Shown here in pieces: positions 1-10,536 of a stretch of DNA of 64,000 nt. The position numbers were made by a program, and so were the translations under genes. The number at the start of each line of letters is the position of its first letter. Position 1 is the first letter of the stretch. The notes under the pieces were generated by a model that ran no database searches, was not told the origin of the DNA, and saw nothing but the letters and a program-made list of their open reading frames with translations. Origin of the DNA: Listeria costaricensis (GTDB lineage: Bacteria; Bacillota; Bacilli; Lactobacillales; Listeriaceae); contig NZ_FXUT01000007.1 of assembly GCF_900183385.1 (NCBI RefSeq), forward strand, positions 124,001 to 188,000. Reading direction: 5' to 3'.

Positions 1-264
1 GGGATTGCGGTTGGGCACATTTCACCCGAAGCGGCTGCCGGCGGACCCATCGGCCTGATTGAAGATGGGGATATCATCACGATCGACCTGCCGAACCGTA
101 CGCTAAATGTTGAGGTGCCAGATGAAGTCCTTGCCGAGCGCAGACTGAAACTGCCAAAATTCAAAGCAAAGGTCAAAACGGGCTATTTGGCCAGATATAC
201 GGCCCTAGTTACAAGCGCACATACTGGCGGTGTCATGCAGATTCCAGAAGATTTGATCGACTAA
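1..264 (+). CDS. ilvD: Dihydroxyacid dehydratase, C-terminal part (cut by window edge)
   Basis: The reading frame is open from the first base and ends in TAA at 262-264. The translation ([20 protein letters not shown], then [11 protein letters not shown]) is the conserved C-terminal swivel domain of IlvD/Edd dehydratases. The enzyme dehydrates 2,3-dihydroxy acids to 2-keto acids in valine, leucine and isoleucine synthesis. It is the first visible gene of the ilv-leu operon, with ilvB starting 17 bases downstream. Only about 87 codons are present, so the Fe-S cysteines and the promoter or leader lie outside the window. Confidence 0.93.
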   Translation, partial: GIAVGHISPEAAAGGPIGLIEDGDIITIDLPNRTLNVEVPDEVLAERRLKLPKFKAKVKTGYLARYTALVTSAHTGGVMQIPEDLID

Positions 265-280
265 AGACGAGGTGATGAAA

Positions 281-1987
281 ATGGTGACAAAAACGAGCAA
301 GGAAAATGAAGCAAAAAGTGGCGCTGAACTTTTGATCGACTCGCTTCACAAGCAGCATGTTGAGATGATTTTTGGCTATCCGGGCGGTGCGGTTCTTCCG
401 CTTTACGATGCTTTCTATGATTGCGATATTCCCCACATTTTGACCAGACATGAACAAGGCGCGGTACATGCGGCAGAAGGTTATGCACGCGTGACAGGAA
501 AACCCGGCGTTGTCGTGGTTACAAGCGGACCGGGCGCGACCAATGTTCTGACGGGGATTGCAGATGCGATGAGCGACTCGATCCCACTGGTTGTTTTTAC
601 GGGGCAAGTCCATACGCCGGGCATTGGGAAGGACGCTTTTCAAGAAGCCGATATGATTGGCTTGACCATTCCGATCACTAAATACAATTATCAAGTGCGA
701 GACGTTCGTGACTTGCCTCGCATCATCAACGAAGCCTTTCATATCGCCAGCACGGGGCGGAAAGGACCCGTTGTCATCGATTTGCCAAAAGATATGGGCA
801 TCGCCGAAACCGATCAGGTTAAAGCAGATACAATTGATCTGCCCGGCTATCAACCTACCTACACACCCAATCCGCTGCAGATTGAAAAATTGATGACCGC
901 CCTTTCGCGAGCCAGCAAACCCTTGATTTTGGCTGGTGCCGGTGTCAATCATTCCCGTTCGACAAGTGAATTGTTGGAATTTGCAGAACGTTATCAGTTG
1001 CCTGTTGTGAATACACTACTCGGCTTGGGTAGCTTTCCGAATGAACATGAGCTGTTTCTCGGCATGGGCGGCATGCACGGTTCCTACGCTGCCAATATGG
1101 CTCTGACCGACTGCGACCTCTTGATCAATTTTGGTTCCCGATTTGATGACCGGCTTGCCAGTGCACCAAAAGAATTTGCCACAAAAGCGACGATTGCCCA
1201 TATCGATATTGATCCGGCGGAAATCGGCAAGGTCATTCCAACTGATATCCCGATTGTAGCAGACATTGGCGAGACACTCCGCGCCATGCTTCTTGTCCAG
1301 CTCGAAGAAAATCCCGATACCTCGCATTGGTATAAACTCAATTTGACGCGAAAAAATCGGCACCCTTTTTCCTATGATCGCTCGTCTAAACTTTCGATTA
1401 AACCGCAGAAAGTCATTGAAATCATTGGAGAATTGACTGGCGGTGAAGCTTTGGTGGCAACCGATGTCGGACAGCATCAAATGTGGGTCGCCCAGTTTTA
1501 TCCTTTCCAGTATGACCATCAGATTATTACAAGCGGCGGGCTCGGTACGATGGGCTTTGGCTTTCCGGCAGCAATTGGCGCCTCGCTTGCTTTTCCAAAG
1601 AAAACGGTTGTCTGCTTTGTGGGCGATGGCGGTTTCCAAATGACGAATCAAGAGCTGGCGATTTTAAACGAATATGGCATCAATGTCAAAGTGATTATTT
1701 TGAATAATGCCTCTCTCGGGATGGTACGGCAGTGGCAGGAAAAATTCCACAATGAACGCTACTCCCATTCCCTTTTCCAGACACAGCCTGATTTTGTTAA
1801 ATTGGCTGCGGCATATGGTGTTAAAGGCTTTTGTTTGACGAATCCGGATACGCTTGAAAAGGATTTGAAGAAAATCTTTATGGAACCCGGTTCAGCTGTC
1901 GTGGATGTGCATATCGCCAAAGACGAACTCGTGCTGCCAATGGTCCCAAGCGGCAAACCGAATCACCAAATGGAAGGAGTCGAATGA
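281..1987 (+). CDS. ilvB: Acetolactate synthase large subunit (anabolic)
   Basis: Catalytic subunit of acetohydroxyacid synthase, which condenses pyruvate with pyruvate or 2-ketobutyrate using thiamine diphosphate (ThDP). Visible are the N-terminal [14 protein letters not shown] segment, the catalytic glutamate in [14 protein letters not shown] and the ThDP/Mg motif GDGGFQM ending in NN about 26 residues later. Start choice: GTG at 272, ATG at 275 and ATG at 281 are in frame. GAGGTGAT at 269-276 is correctly spaced only for ATG 281, giving 568 residues. It is followed by ilvN with a one-base gap, typical of translational coupling with the regulatory subunit. The second, catabolic acetolactate synthase of this window is alsS at 14510-16183. 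Confidence 0.95.
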   Translation: MVTKTSKENEAKSGAELLIDSLHKQHVEMIFGYPGGAVLPLYDAFYDCDIPHILTRHEQGAVHAAEGYARVTGKPGVVVVTSGPGATNVLTGIADAMSDSIPLVVFTGQVHTPGIGKDAFQEADMIGLTIPITKYNYQVRDVRDLPRIINEAFHIASTGRKGPVVIDLPKDMGIAETDQVKADTIDLPGYQPTYTPNPLQIEKLMTALSRASKPLILAGAGVNHSRSTSELLEFAERYQLPVVNTLLGLGSFPNEHELFLGMGGMHGSYAANMALTDCDLLINFGSRFDDRLASAPKEFATKATIAHIDIDPAEIGKVIPTDIPIVADIGETLRAMLLVQLEENPDTSHWYKLNLTRKNRHPFSYDRSSKLSIKPQKVIEIIGELTGGEALVATDVGQHQMWVAQFYPFQYDHQIITSGGLGTMGFGFPAAIGASLAFPKKTVVCFVGDGGFQMTNQELAILNEYGINVKVIILNNASLGMVRQWQEKFHNERYSHSLFQTQPDFVKLAAAYGVKGFCLTNPDTLEKDLKKIFMEPGSAVVDVHIAKDELVLPMVPSGKPNHQMEGVE

Positions 1988-1988
1988 T

Positions 1989-2477
1989 ATGCGCCGAATC
2001 ATTACTGCAACTGTGAATAACTCATCCGGCGTGTTGAACCGGATTACGGGGGTCATTTCAAGACGGCAATATAATATCGACAGCATCTCAGTTGGCTGGA
2101 CGGAGGTGCCGAATGTTTCCCGCATCACGATTGTCGTCCATGTCGATTCACTTTATGAGATCGAACAGGTCACCAAGCAGCTCAATAAACAAATTGATGT
2201 CCTGAAAGTCAGTGATATCACCGATGATCCGCATATCGAGCGAGAGCTGGCACTGGTCAAAGTTAGCGCCCCTGCAGCTGCCCGTTCGGAATTAAACGCC
2301 GTCATTGAGCCATTTCGGGCCACCGTGATTGATGTTGGTACTAAAAATATCGTCATACAGGTGACCGGTACAAGTGAAAAGATTGATGCCTTTGTCGACA
2401 TTATCCGGCCTTACGGAATCAAGCAAATGGCGCGCACAGGTGTGACTGGTTTTACTAGAAGTCCTAAGAAACTTTAA
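1989..2477 (+). CDS. ilvN: Acetolactate synthase small (regulatory) subunit
   Basis: The 162-residue protein starts MRRIITATVNNSSGVLNRIT, an N-terminal ACT domain, followed by the typical small-subunit C-terminal domain (EPFRATVIDVG, then TGTSEKIDAFVDIIRPYGI). The family binds valine and confers feedback control on IlvB. The ATG at 1989 lies one base after the ilvB stop and is served by GGAG inside the ilvB end; an in-frame upstream extension to 1905 exists but overlaps ilvB and lacks family similarity. Its distance to ilvC (84 bases) is unusually long for this operon and contains hairpins. Also called ilvH in related annotations. Confidence 0.95.
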   Translation: MRRIITATVNNSSGVLNRITGVISRRQYNIDSISVGWTEVPNVSRITIVVHVDSLYEIEQVTKQLNKQIDVLKVSDITDDPHIERELALVKVSAPAAARSELNAVIEPFRATVIDVGTKNIVIQVTGTSEKIDAFVDIIRPYGIKQMARTGVTGFTRSPKKL

Positions 2478-2481
2478 ATGA

Positions 2482-2529
2482 CTACCCCGCAACACGAACG
2501 TTGCTTGAGTAGCGTAGCAAATGTCTACG
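2482..2529 (+). other. Two adjacent hairpins between ilvN and ilvC
   Basis: Seen directly: CTAC 2482-2485 pairs with GTAG 2509-2512 and GCAAC 2489-2493 with GTTGC 2500-2504 (interrupted stem). CGTAG 2513-2517 pairs with CTACG 2525-2529 around a 7-base loop. No U tract follows, so this is not a terminator. It lies just upstream of the ilvC ribosome-binding site (GGAGG). An mRNA processing or stability element is plausible because the B. subtilis ilv-leu mRNA is known to be processed around ilvC. Confidence 0.45.
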
Positions 2530-2558
2530 TCATAAATAGAAAAATAATGGAGGTTTGA

Positions 2559-3557
<999 letters not shown>

Positions 3558-3574
3558 TTGACATACGTTTGCTG

Positions 3575-3663
3575 GTGAAAATCGTCCTCTCTTCGCGTTA
3601 CGAGGATGATTTTCACACTGGCAGGCAATGGCTTGATGAAAGGACAATTTGTTGCCCTTTCAT
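3575..3663 (+). other. Tandem strong hairpins in the ilvC-leuA gap
   Basis: First hairpin: 3575-3589 (GTGAAAATCGTCCTC) pairs with 3602-3616 (GAGGATGATTTTCAC), 15 positions with one non-Watson-Crick pair, 12-base loop. Second hairpin: ATGAAAGG 3636-3643 pairs with CCTTTCAT 3656-3663 and CAA 3645-3647 with TTG 3652-3654, 4-base loop. Neither is followed by a U run, so full termination is unlikely. leuA starts 41 bases after the second stem. Candidate role: 3' protection of the ilvC mRNA segment, or partial attenuation that sets ilv versus leu expression. Confidence 0.6.
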
Positions 3664-3704
3664 GAGGCCAAAAGCCGCAAATAAAAAGAATGAGGTGAAA
3701 TCGA

Positions 3705-5231
3705 ATGAAAAAAATCCAGTTTTTTGACACAACGCTCCGAGATGGCGAGCAGACACCTGGTGTAAATTTTAATGTAAAAGAGAAGGTTCAGATCGCCTTA
3801 CAACTGGAAAAGCTCGGCGTGGATGTGATCGAAGCCGGTTTTCCGATTTCTTCTCCTGGTGACTTTGAATGTGTGAAAGCCATTAGCGAAGCCGTGAAAC
3901 ATTCATCTGTGACAGGACTAGCAAGATGTGTAGAAAAAGATATTGACAGAGCAAAAGAGGCGCTAAAAGACGCCGCCAAACCACAACTTCATATTTTTCT
4001 GGCAACAAGCGATGTACACATGAAGTACAAACTGAAAATGACGCGCGAGGAAGTGCTAGCTTCCATCAAACACCACGTGACCTATGCCAGACAGCACTTT
4101 GACATCGTCCAGTTTTCACCGGAGGATGCCACGCGGACGGAAAGAAGCTTTCTAATAGAAGCCGTCCGGACAGCGATCGATGCAGGCGCCAAGGTGATCA
4201 ACATTCCGGACACGGTTGGTTACACGAACCCGACTGAATTTGGTCAATTGTTCCGTGATCTGCGAGAAAACATCCCGACTTTTGATGAGGTGACTTTCTC
4301 CTCCCACTGCCACGATGATCTCGGCATGGCGGTTGCCAATTCCCTTGCTGCGATCGAAAATGGGGCGACGCGTGTGGAAGGTGCGATCAATGGGATTGGT
4401 GAGCGGGCCGGAAATACAGCCCTTGAAGAAGTAGCCGTCGCGCTTCATATCCGCAAAGATTTTTATCAGGCGGAAACGAGTATCACGCTAAATCAAATCA
4501 AAGCGACGAGCGATCTTGTCAGCCGTCTTTCTGGAATGCCGGTACCGCGAAATAAGGCGGTTATTGGCGGCAATGCCTATGCGCATGAATCGGGCATTCA
4601 CCAGGATGGCGTTCTGAAAAACCCGGATACGTACGAAATCATTACACCGGCACTGGTCGGCGTTGAAAAAAATTCCCTGCCACTTGGCAAATTGTCCGGT
4701 CGACATGCTTTCATCACCCGGATGACAGAGCTTGGCTACGCGCTTTCTGAAGAGGAACAGAATGAGTCCTTCCGCCGCTTCAAACAACTCGCAGATGTCA
4801 AAAAAGAAGTCACGGAAGACGACCTCCATGCCCTGATTCTTGGGCAAACGCAAGCGGCCAACGAAGAAGTGGAGCTGCGACATTTGCAAGTCCAATATGT
4901 GACTGGCGGTGTCCAAGGTGCGATCGTCCGCATCGAGACGGAAAACGGCGATACGCAGGAAGATGCAGCAACAGGTGCCGGCAGTATCGAAGCGATTTAC
5001 AATACGATCAACCGGCTGTTCGGACAAAATGTGACGCTGACAGACTACCGCATTCAAGCGATCACCGCGGGTCAGGATGCCCAAGCAGAAGTGCATGCGG
5101 TCATTCAGGATGAACACGGCACAGATTTCCACGGAATTGGGATTGATCATGATGTGCTGACGGCAAGCGCCAAGGCTTACCTCTATGCCAGCACAAAATG
5201 CCAAAAGGCTCGGCTGAAAGGAGTTCGCTAA
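3705..5231 (+). CDS. leuA: 2-Isopropylmalate synthase
   Basis: First committed enzyme of leucine synthesis, condensing acetyl-CoA with 2-ketoisovalerate. The N-terminal TIM barrel carries the signature [15 protein letters not shown] (metal-binding Asp, catalytic Arg) and [18 protein letters not shown] with the HxH metal ligands. Residues from about 390 on form the LeuA allosteric domain used for leucine feedback. The 508 residues match LeuA1-type enzymes. ATG 3705 has GAGGTG upstream. One base separates it from leuB. Confidence 0.96.
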   Translation: MKKIQFFDTTLRDGEQTPGVNFNVKEKVQIALQLEKLGVDVIEAGFPISSPGDFECVKAISEAVKHSSVTGLARCVEKDIDRAKEALKDAAKPQLHIFLATSDVHMKYKLKMTREEVLASIKHHVTYARQHFDIVQFSPEDATRTERSFLIEAVRTAIDAGAKVINIPDTVGYTNPTEFGQLFRDLRENIPTFDEVTFSSHCHDDLGMAVANSLAAIENGATRVEGAINGIGERAGNTALEEVAVALHIRKDFYQAETSITLNQIKATSDLVSRLSGMPVPRNKAVIGGNAYAHESGIHQDGVLKNPDTYEIITPALVGVEKNSLPLGKLSGRHAFITRMTELGYALSEEEQNESFRRFKQLADVKKEVTEDDLHALILGQTQAANEEVELRHLQVQYVTGGVQGAIVRIETENGDTQEDAATGAGSIEAIYNTINRLFGQNVTLTDYRIQAITAGQDAQAEVHAVIQDEHGTDFHGIGIDHDVLTASAKAYLYASTKCQKARLKGVR

Positions 5232-5232
5232 T

Positions 5233-6312
5233 ATGAAGACTTACCACATTGTCGCCCTCCCAGGTGATGGGATCGGCCCGGAAATCATGAAATGCGGACT
5301 GGACGTGCTTGATGCCGTGGCAAAAGAGGCCCCCTACCGTTTTGAAATCACCGAGAAAGCCTTTGGCGGAACAGCGATTGACCAATTTGGCGAACCGCTT
5401 CCACAGGATACGCTCGAGGCAGCCAAGAAGGCAGATGCGATTCTGTTGGCAGCAATTGGCGGACCTCAGTGGGACGAGGCGGAGAAACGGCCGGAAGCTG
5501 GGCTCCTTGCGCTCCGCAAAGCGCTCGACCTATTTGCCAACATTCGCCCCATCCAAGTCCCGGCGGCTGTCTCCCACCTTTCCCCGCTGAAAGAAGACCG
5601 GGTGGCCGGATGTGATTTTATCGTGGTTCGCGAGCTAACTGGCGGTCTGTATTTTGGCGAACCGAAGCAGTGGAACGAGCACGAGGCGACCGATACGCTC
5701 TACTATCAGGCCTACGAAATCGAGCGCATCATCGACAAGGCCTTTCTAATCGCCCGTTCGCGCAGAAAAAAAGTCACCTCTGTTGATAAAGCCAATGTTT
5801 TGGCCTCGAGTAAGCTTTGGCGGAAGATTGCCGAACAGGTAGCGGCTCGCTATCCAGACGTGGAACTCGAGCACCTATATGTGGATGCGGCCAGTATGCT
5901 GCTCATCCAAGCTCCCAAAAAGTTTGATGTCCTTGTAACAGAAAACATGTTTGGCGATATTATCAGTGACGAGGCTTCCGTGATCCCCGGCTCTCTTGGG
6001 CTACTCCCTTCTGCCAGCCATGCGGAAAACGGCCCTTCACTCTATGAACCCATTCACGGCTCTGCGCCAGATATTGCGGGTCAAAATATTGCCAACCCAA
6101 TGTCGATGATTCTCTCCGTCGCAATGATGCTGCGGCAGTCCTTCCAGCTTCACGAAGCAGCAGAAAAAATTGAACAAGCAACGAGCCGAACGATGGAAAG
6201 CGGCTGTTTGACGAAAGATCTCGGCGGAAACGCGACAACCACAGCTTTTACAGAAGCGGTCATTCAAGAAATCCAGAAAGGAGCGGTACAAAATGGGACA
6301 AACACTTTTTGA
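5233..6312 (+). CDS. leuB: 3-Isopropylmalate dehydrogenase
   Basis: NAD-dependent oxidative decarboxylation of 3-isopropylmalate. Family motifs are [11 protein letters not shown] at the N-terminus, [24 protein letters not shown] and [13 protein letters not shown] (metal-binding aspartates). The 359-residue length is normal. The ribosome site AAAGGAG lies in the leuA end. Its last 20 bases overlap the start of leuC in another frame, which indicates translational coupling. Confidence 0.96.
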   Translation: MKTYHIVALPGDGIGPEIMKCGLDVLDAVAKEAPYRFEITEKAFGGTAIDQFGEPLPQDTLEAAKKADAILLAAIGGPQWDEAEKRPEAGLLALRKALDLFANIRPIQVPAAVSHLSPLKEDRVAGCDFIVVRELTGGLYFGEPKQWNEHEATDTLYYQAYEIERIIDKAFLIARSRRKKVTSVDKANVLASSKLWRKIAEQVAARYPDVELEHLYVDAASMLLIQAPKKFDVLVTENMFGDIISDEASVIPGSLGLLPSASHAENGPSLYEPIHGSAPDIAGQNIANPMSMILSVAMMLRQSFQLHEAAEKIEQATSRTMESGCLTKDLGGNATTTAFTEAVIQEIQKGAVQNGTNTF

Positions 6313-7681
6313 TAAATTGTGGAACAGACATGTCATTTTCGGAAAAGAAGGTGAACCGCAATTACTCTATGTGGACCTCCATCTGATCCATGAAGTCACC
6401 TCTCCACAAGGTTTTGAGGGCTTGCGCATGGAGGGTAGAAAAGTTCGGCGACCAGACAAAACGTTTGCCACGATGGACCATAACGTACCGACGGAAGATA
6501 TTTTCAACATTCAAGACCTCGTTGCGAAAAAGCAAATTGAGGCGCTTCAGAAAAACTGTCAGGAGTTCGGCATCAGGCTGGCGGATATGGGCAGTGACTT
6601 GCAAGGAATCGTCCACATGGTCGGGCCTGAAACAGGGCTTACCCAGCCGGGCAAGGTCATCGTTTGCGGTGACTCGCATACGGCGACACATGGCGCTTTT
6701 GGGGCGATTGGCTTTGGCATCGGCTCAAGTGAGGTGGAGCATGTTTTTGCGACGCAGACCATCTGGCAGCAGAAACCGAAATCAATGGGCATTGAAATCG
6801 TTGGGAAGCTGCCAAAAGGTGTCTATGCCAAGGATATCATTCTCCATCTGATTGCCACTTATGGCGTGGCTTTCGGAACGGGCTATGCGATTGAATATTA
6901 CGGCGAGACAATTGAAAATCTTTCCATGGAGGAACGGATGACGATCTGCAACATGGCGATTGAAGGCGGCGCTAAAATGGGCATGATGGCACCCGATCAG
7001 ACGACTTATGACTATCTGGCAGGCCGCGAATATGCACCGGCAGACATGGAGAAAGCCATCTGTGATTGGGAGACGCTGAAGACAGATCCTGATGCTGTGT
7101 TTGACCACTCGATCAAGGTGGACGTCTCGAATCTCGCCCCTTATGTCACGTGGGGAACCAATCCTGAAATGGGCGTCCCGTTCGATCAGCAATTCCCCGA
7201 AATTCGGGATGTGAATACGGAGCGCGCCTATCATTACATGGGGCTTGAACCTGGTCAAAAAGCGGCTGATATTGAGCTTGGTTACGTCTTTATCGGCTCT
7301 TGTACGAACGCTCGACTATCGGATCTCGAGGAAGCAGCTCGCATCATCCAAGGCAAAAAAGTGAAGCCGGGTATTCGCGCGCTTGTGGTACCGGGTTCCA
7401 GACAAGTTCAGAGAGCCGCCGAACAAAAAGGCCTCGATCAAATTTTCAAAGCGGCTGGTTTTGAATGGCGCGAACCGGGCTGCTCGATGTGCCTCGGAAT
7501 GAATCCCGATCAGGTGCCAGCAGGTGTTCATTGTGCCTCAACCAGCAACCGCAACTTTGAAGGGCGGCAAGGGAAAGGTGCCAGAACGCATCTCGTCTCC
7601 CCTGCCATGGCGGCTGCGGCGGCAATCCATGGGCACTTTATCGACATTCGTGAGGAGGTAGTTTCAAATGGAAGCTATTAA
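6293..7681 (+). CDS. leuC: 3-Isopropylmalate dehydratase large subunit
   Basis: Aconitase-family Fe-S subunit that, with LeuD, isomerises 2- to 3-isopropylmalate. It starts [15 protein letters not shown], typical of LeuC. Cluster cysteines are visible in [15 protein letters not shown] and [13 protein letters not shown], and substrate motifs such as [18 protein letters not shown] are present. The ATG at 6293 lies inside leuB, with GGAG six to seven bases upstream; the 3' end overlaps leuD by 14 bases. 462 residues is the normal bacterial length. Confidence 0.97.
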   Translation: MGQTLFDKLWNRHVIFGKEGEPQLLYVDLHLIHEVTSPQGFEGLRMEGRKVRRPDKTFATMDHNVPTEDIFNIQDLVAKKQIEALQKNCQEFGIRLADMGSDLQGIVHMVGPETGLTQPGKVIVCGDSHTATHGAFGAIGFGIGSSEVEHVFATQTIWQQKPKSMGIEIVGKLPKGVYAKDIILHLIATYGVAFGTGYAIEYYGETIENLSMEERMTICNMAIEGGAKMGMMAPDQTTYDYLAGREYAPADMEKAICDWETLKTDPDAVFDHSIKVDVSNLAPYVTWGTNPEMGVPFDQQFPEIRDVNTERAYHYMGLEPGQKAADIELGYVFIGSCTNARLSDLEEAARIIQGKKVKPGIRALVVPGSRQVQRAAEQKGLDQIFKAAGFEWREPGCSMCLGMNPDQVPAGVHCASTSNRNFEGRQGKGARTHLVSPAMAAAAAIHGHFIDIREEVVSNGSY

Positions 7682-8249
7682 TATTCATATTGGCAAAACG
7701 GTGGCCCTGATGAACGACAACATCGACACGGATCAAATCATCCCCAAAACTTTTTTGAAGCGTATTGAAAAAACCGGCTTTGGCGAATTCCTCTTCGACG
7801 AGTGGCGCTATTTGCCGAACCGCAAACTAAATCCTGATTTCCCGCTTAATGCACCGGATCGGCAGGAAGCAACCATTTTGATCACGGGGGACAATTTTGG
7901 TTGCGGCTCCTCGCGGGAACATGCGGCCTGGGCCCTTCTCGACTATCGCTTTCGGGTGATTATTGCGGGTGGTTACAGTGATATTTTTTATATGAATTGT
8001 ACGAAAAACGGCATCCTCCCTGTCGTCCTGCCGAAAGAAGCTCGTGACAAGCTTGCTTCCCTTGCAGCGGACGAACGAATCACGATCGACTTGCCGAACC
8101 AAAAAATCAGTAGCTCGGTAGGCGACTACTCCTTTTCCATAGATCCGACTTGGAAAAATAAGTTTATTCATGGGCTTGACGATATCGCGATCACGTTCCA
8201 GCATCTGGAAGAAATTGAGGCATATGAAGCGAAAGTAGACGCGAAATAA
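7668..8249 (+). CDS. leuD: 3-Isopropylmalate dehydratase small subunit
   Basis: Swivel-domain partner of LeuC. The motif [15 protein letters not shown] near residue 72 is the family signature and precedes the active-site region. 193 residues is typical. The start codon lies within the last codons of leuC, with GAGGAGG immediately upstream inside leuC, so the two subunits should be made in equal amounts. Confidence 0.97.
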   Translation: MEAINIHIGKTVALMNDNIDTDQIIPKTFLKRIEKTGFGEFLFDEWRYLPNRKLNPDFPLNAPDRQEATILITGDNFGCGSSREHAAWALLDYRFRVIIAGGYSDIFYMNCTKNGILPVVLPKEARDKLASLAADERITIDLPNQKISSSVGDYSFSIDPTWKNKFIHGLDDIAITFQHLEEIEAYEAKVDAK

Positions 8250-8262
8250 AACAAAGGTAGTG

Positions 8263-9537
8263 ATGAAAGTGGAATTAGTGGACTTACTTGTAACAAAAGA
8301 AGAGGTTGAAAAAGCCTATGCGGTGCTGAAACCAATCGTCAAACATACCCCACTTCAATATGACTACTACTTATCGCAAAAGTATCATTGTCATGTATAC
8401 CTAAAACGGGAAGACTTGCAGTGGGTGCGGTCATTCAAGCTGCGCGGTGCCTATTATGCGATCGCCTCCCTTGAAAAGGCTGTTCTGGCAAAAGGTGTTA
8501 CATGCGCCAGTGCTGGCAATCATGCGCAAGGGGTCGCCTACACCTGTCAAAAAATGCAGGTCAAAGCCACCATCTTCATGCCGACAACGACACCGCAGCA
8601 AAAAATCTCGCAAGTCCAGTTTTTCGGCGGTGAATATGCAGAAGTGATTCTGACGGGCGATACCTTTGATGCTTCAGCCGCGGCGGCCAAACAGTATTCA
8701 GCTGATCATGGTACAACTTTCATCGCGCCATTTGACGACCCGGCGATCATTGCCGGCCAAGGCTCACTAGCTGTCGAGATGCTACATGATATGAACCGCG
8801 AAAAAGTGCAGGCTGACTATTGCTTTGCAGCAGTGGGCGGCGGCGGACTGATTGCCGGTGTGGCCAGTTATCTGAAAGCGGTCAGCCCCATCACCAAAAT
8901 CATCGGTGTCGAGCCGGCCGGTGCCCCGTCAATGACCCGCTCACTGGAATCAGGCCATGTTGTCACACTGCCAGAAATCGATAAATTTGTAGACGGTGCC
9001 GCAGTGAAGCAAGTGGGCGATCTGACTTTCCATCATGCCAAGCAGCTGGTCGACGAGATGGTCGAAGTGGCAGAAGGCGAGGTCTGCTCCTCCATTTTGG
9101 AACTCTATACAAAGCAGGCCATCGTTGCCGAACCAGCCGGCGCTCTAAGTGTGGCAGCACTGGGTCACTATCTGGAAAAAATCAAAGGAAAAACGGTAAT
9201 CTGTATCATTAGTGGCGGAAACAATGATATCAACCGGATGCAGGAAATTGAAGAACGTTCACTGCTTTTTGAAGGACTCAAGCATTACTTTATTGTGAAT
9301 TTCCCGCAACGGCCGGGTGCCTTGAAGGAATTCGTTAATGAGGTGCTGGGGCCGCAAGATGATATTACCAAGTTTGAATATACCAAAAAGGTCAATCGTA
9401 ATAACGGCCCTGTCATAATCGGCGTGCTACTTCATCAAAAAGACGATTACGAGACACTTCTTGAGAAAATGCGACTTTTCGATCCTTCCTTTATTCCGAT
9501 CAACGACAACCGCACACTCTATACCTTGCTCGTTTAA
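8263..9537 (+). CDS. ilvA: Threonine deaminase (biosynthetic, short form)
   Basis: PLP-dependent conversion of threonine to 2-ketobutyrate, feeding isoleucine synthesis. The PLP lysine lies in [12 protein letters not shown], the phosphate loop is [12 protein letters not shown], and [10 protein letters not shown] is also conserved. Residues from about 325 form a single ACT-like regulatory domain ([17 protein letters not shown]), as in the short Bacillus/Listeria enzymes. GTG 8260 and ATG 8263 are both possible; AAAGG at 8253-8257 favours ATG 8263. Last gene of the operon, followed by a terminator. Confidence 0.95.
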   Translation: MKVELVDLLVTKEEVEKAYAVLKPIVKHTPLQYDYYLSQKYHCHVYLKREDLQWVRSFKLRGAYYAIASLEKAVLAKGVTCASAGNHAQGVAYTCQKMQVKATIFMPTTTPQQKISQVQFFGGEYAEVILTGDTFDASAAAAKQYSADHGTTFIAPFDDPAIIAGQGSLAVEMLHDMNREKVQADYCFAAVGGGGLIAGVASYLKAVSPITKIIGVEPAGAPSMTRSLESGHVVTLPEIDKFVDGAAVKQVGDLTFHHAKQLVDEMVEVAEGEVCSSILELYTKQAIVAEPAGALSVAALGHYLEKIKGKTVICIISGGNNDINRMQEIEERSLLFEGLKHYFIVNFPQRPGALKEFVNEVLGPQDDITKFEYTKKVNRNNGPVIIGVLLHQKDDYETLLEKMRLFDPSFIPINDNRTLYTLLV

Positions 9538-9542
9538 CACGG

Positions 9543-9574
9543 AGCCCCTTGCTTGTTTGCAGGGGCTTTTATTT
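9543..9574 (+). terminator. Intrinsic terminator after ilvA
   Basis: GCCCCTTGC 9544-9552 pairs with GCAGGGGC 9559-9566 with a one-base bulge, followed by a T-rich run to 9574. It closes the ilv-leu operon. Confidence 0.85.
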
Positions 9575-9578
9575 ATGT

Positions 9579-9662
9579 AACAGTTTCCCTCGTTCTTTCA
9601 AAACTGTTTTCTTTAGACTTTGTATGTTTTATGCTATAATAAACGGGAATAGAAAAACTGTA
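9579..9662 (+). promoter_or_regulatory. alsD promoter with AACAGTTT/AAACTGT elements
   Basis: An extended -10 is seen (TGCTATAAT, hexamer 9635-9640) with a -35-like TTTAGA at 9612-9617, 17-base spacer. Three copies of one motif surround it: AACAGTTT 9579-9586 and AAACTGTT 9601-9608 form a dyad with 22-bp centre spacing, and AAACTGTA 9655-9662 lies 14 bases after the -10. The same AAACTGTA sits 15 bases after the -10 of alsS. A common regulator of acetoin synthesis is inferred. Confidence 0.6.
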
Positions 9663-9712
9663 CTAATCAAAAATACAAATAACGATATAACATATCAAGG
9701 AGTGTAAAATAA

Positions 9713-10432
9713 ATGGAATCGAAACGAAAAAATCGACTTTTTCAGCATTCCACCATGGCAGCACTGGTCGGCGGCCTTTTTGGCGGCACCACGACCTTTA
9801 AAGATCTGATGAAGCATGGCGATTTAGGTATTGGCACGCTAAACGACTTTGACGGAGAGCTGATCATTGTAGACGGCGAACCTTTCCAAATCCGTGAAGA
9901 TGGCAAAGCTTATAAAGTAGCGCCTGAAGACACGACACCATATGCAACCGTCACCTACTTTGAGCCTGATGTTCTCTTTAACGTACAAGAAGCGATGACC
10001 CGCGAGGCAGTAGAAGAAAAAATCGCCTCCCTCGTCCAAGGTCCGAATGTCTTTTATGCAGTCAAAGTGACAGGAAACTTCAAAGTGGTTGACACCCGCG
10101 TTGCCCCTAAACAAAGCCGTCCTTATCCGCCACTGATCGAAGCGGTCAAAACACAGCCAACGTATCATTTTGAATATATTACTGGTACGATTGTTGGTTT
10201 CTTCACGCCGAAATACATCAGCGGAATTGGCGTTGCTGGTTACCACATTCATTTTATCGATGATATGCGGAAAATTGGCGGCCACGTGTTCGACTATGAA
10301 CTCTTGGAAGGGGTCGTCGAAGTGGCTCAACAAACGGAATTTGAGCTTGAATTACCGCAAACCTCCGAATTTCTTCGTAGCGATCTTGGTTCACCAGACA
10401 TGCTGGAACAAATCGAAGCTGCTGAAAATTAA
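9713..10432 (+). CDS. alsD: Alpha-acetolactate decarboxylase
   Basis: Converts 2-acetolactate to acetoin, the second step of the overflow pathway whose first enzyme is AlsS (14510-16183). The zinc-binding histidines are visible in AGYHIHFIDD and IGGHVFDYELL, and the N-terminal STMAALVGGLFGG resembles other AlsD proteins. 239 residues is the normal length. ATG 9713 has AAGGAG upstream. It is monocistronic between two terminators. Unlike in B. subtilis, alsD is not in an operon with alsS; here it follows the ilv-leu operon, as I recall for other Listeria. Confidence 0.95.
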   Translation: MESKRKNRLFQHSTMAALVGGLFGGTTTFKDLMKHGDLGIGTLNDFDGELIIVDGEPFQIREDGKAYKVAPEDTTPYATVTYFEPDVLFNVQEAMTREAVEEKIASLVQGPNVFYAVKVTGNFKVVDTRVAPKQSRPYPPLIEAVKTQPTYHFEYITGTIVGFFTPKYISGIGVAGYHIHFIDDMRKIGGHVFDYELLEGVVEVAQQTEFELELPQTSEFLRSDLGSPDMLEQIEAAEN

Positions 10433-10506
10433 AAAAAGCGTCTGACTGTTAACGGGGCTCTCCAGAGTGAATGGAGCCGCCGTCAAAAACAGCCGGACGC
10501 TTTTTT
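10432..10506. terminator. Long composite bidirectional terminator (alsD / pdp)
   Basis: AAAAAAGCGTC at 10434-10443 and its complement GACGC plus TTTTTT at 10496-10506 form the outer arms, with CTGTT 10446-10450 opposite AACAG 10488-10492. Inside, a second hairpin is built from ACGG, GGCTC and CCA against TGG, AGCC and CCGT. T runs are present for both strands, so it serves converging alsD and pdp. Confidence 0.8.
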
Positions 10507-10536
10507 GCTAGACTAGATTAGGATGAAGATAAAGCC

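Noticed and set aside
233-952. 239-codon open frame on the minus strand inside ilvB (and several similar long antisense frames in ilvC, leuA, leuC)
   Set aside because: They are shadows of highly GC-biased third positions of real genes; no ribosome site and no family resemblance.
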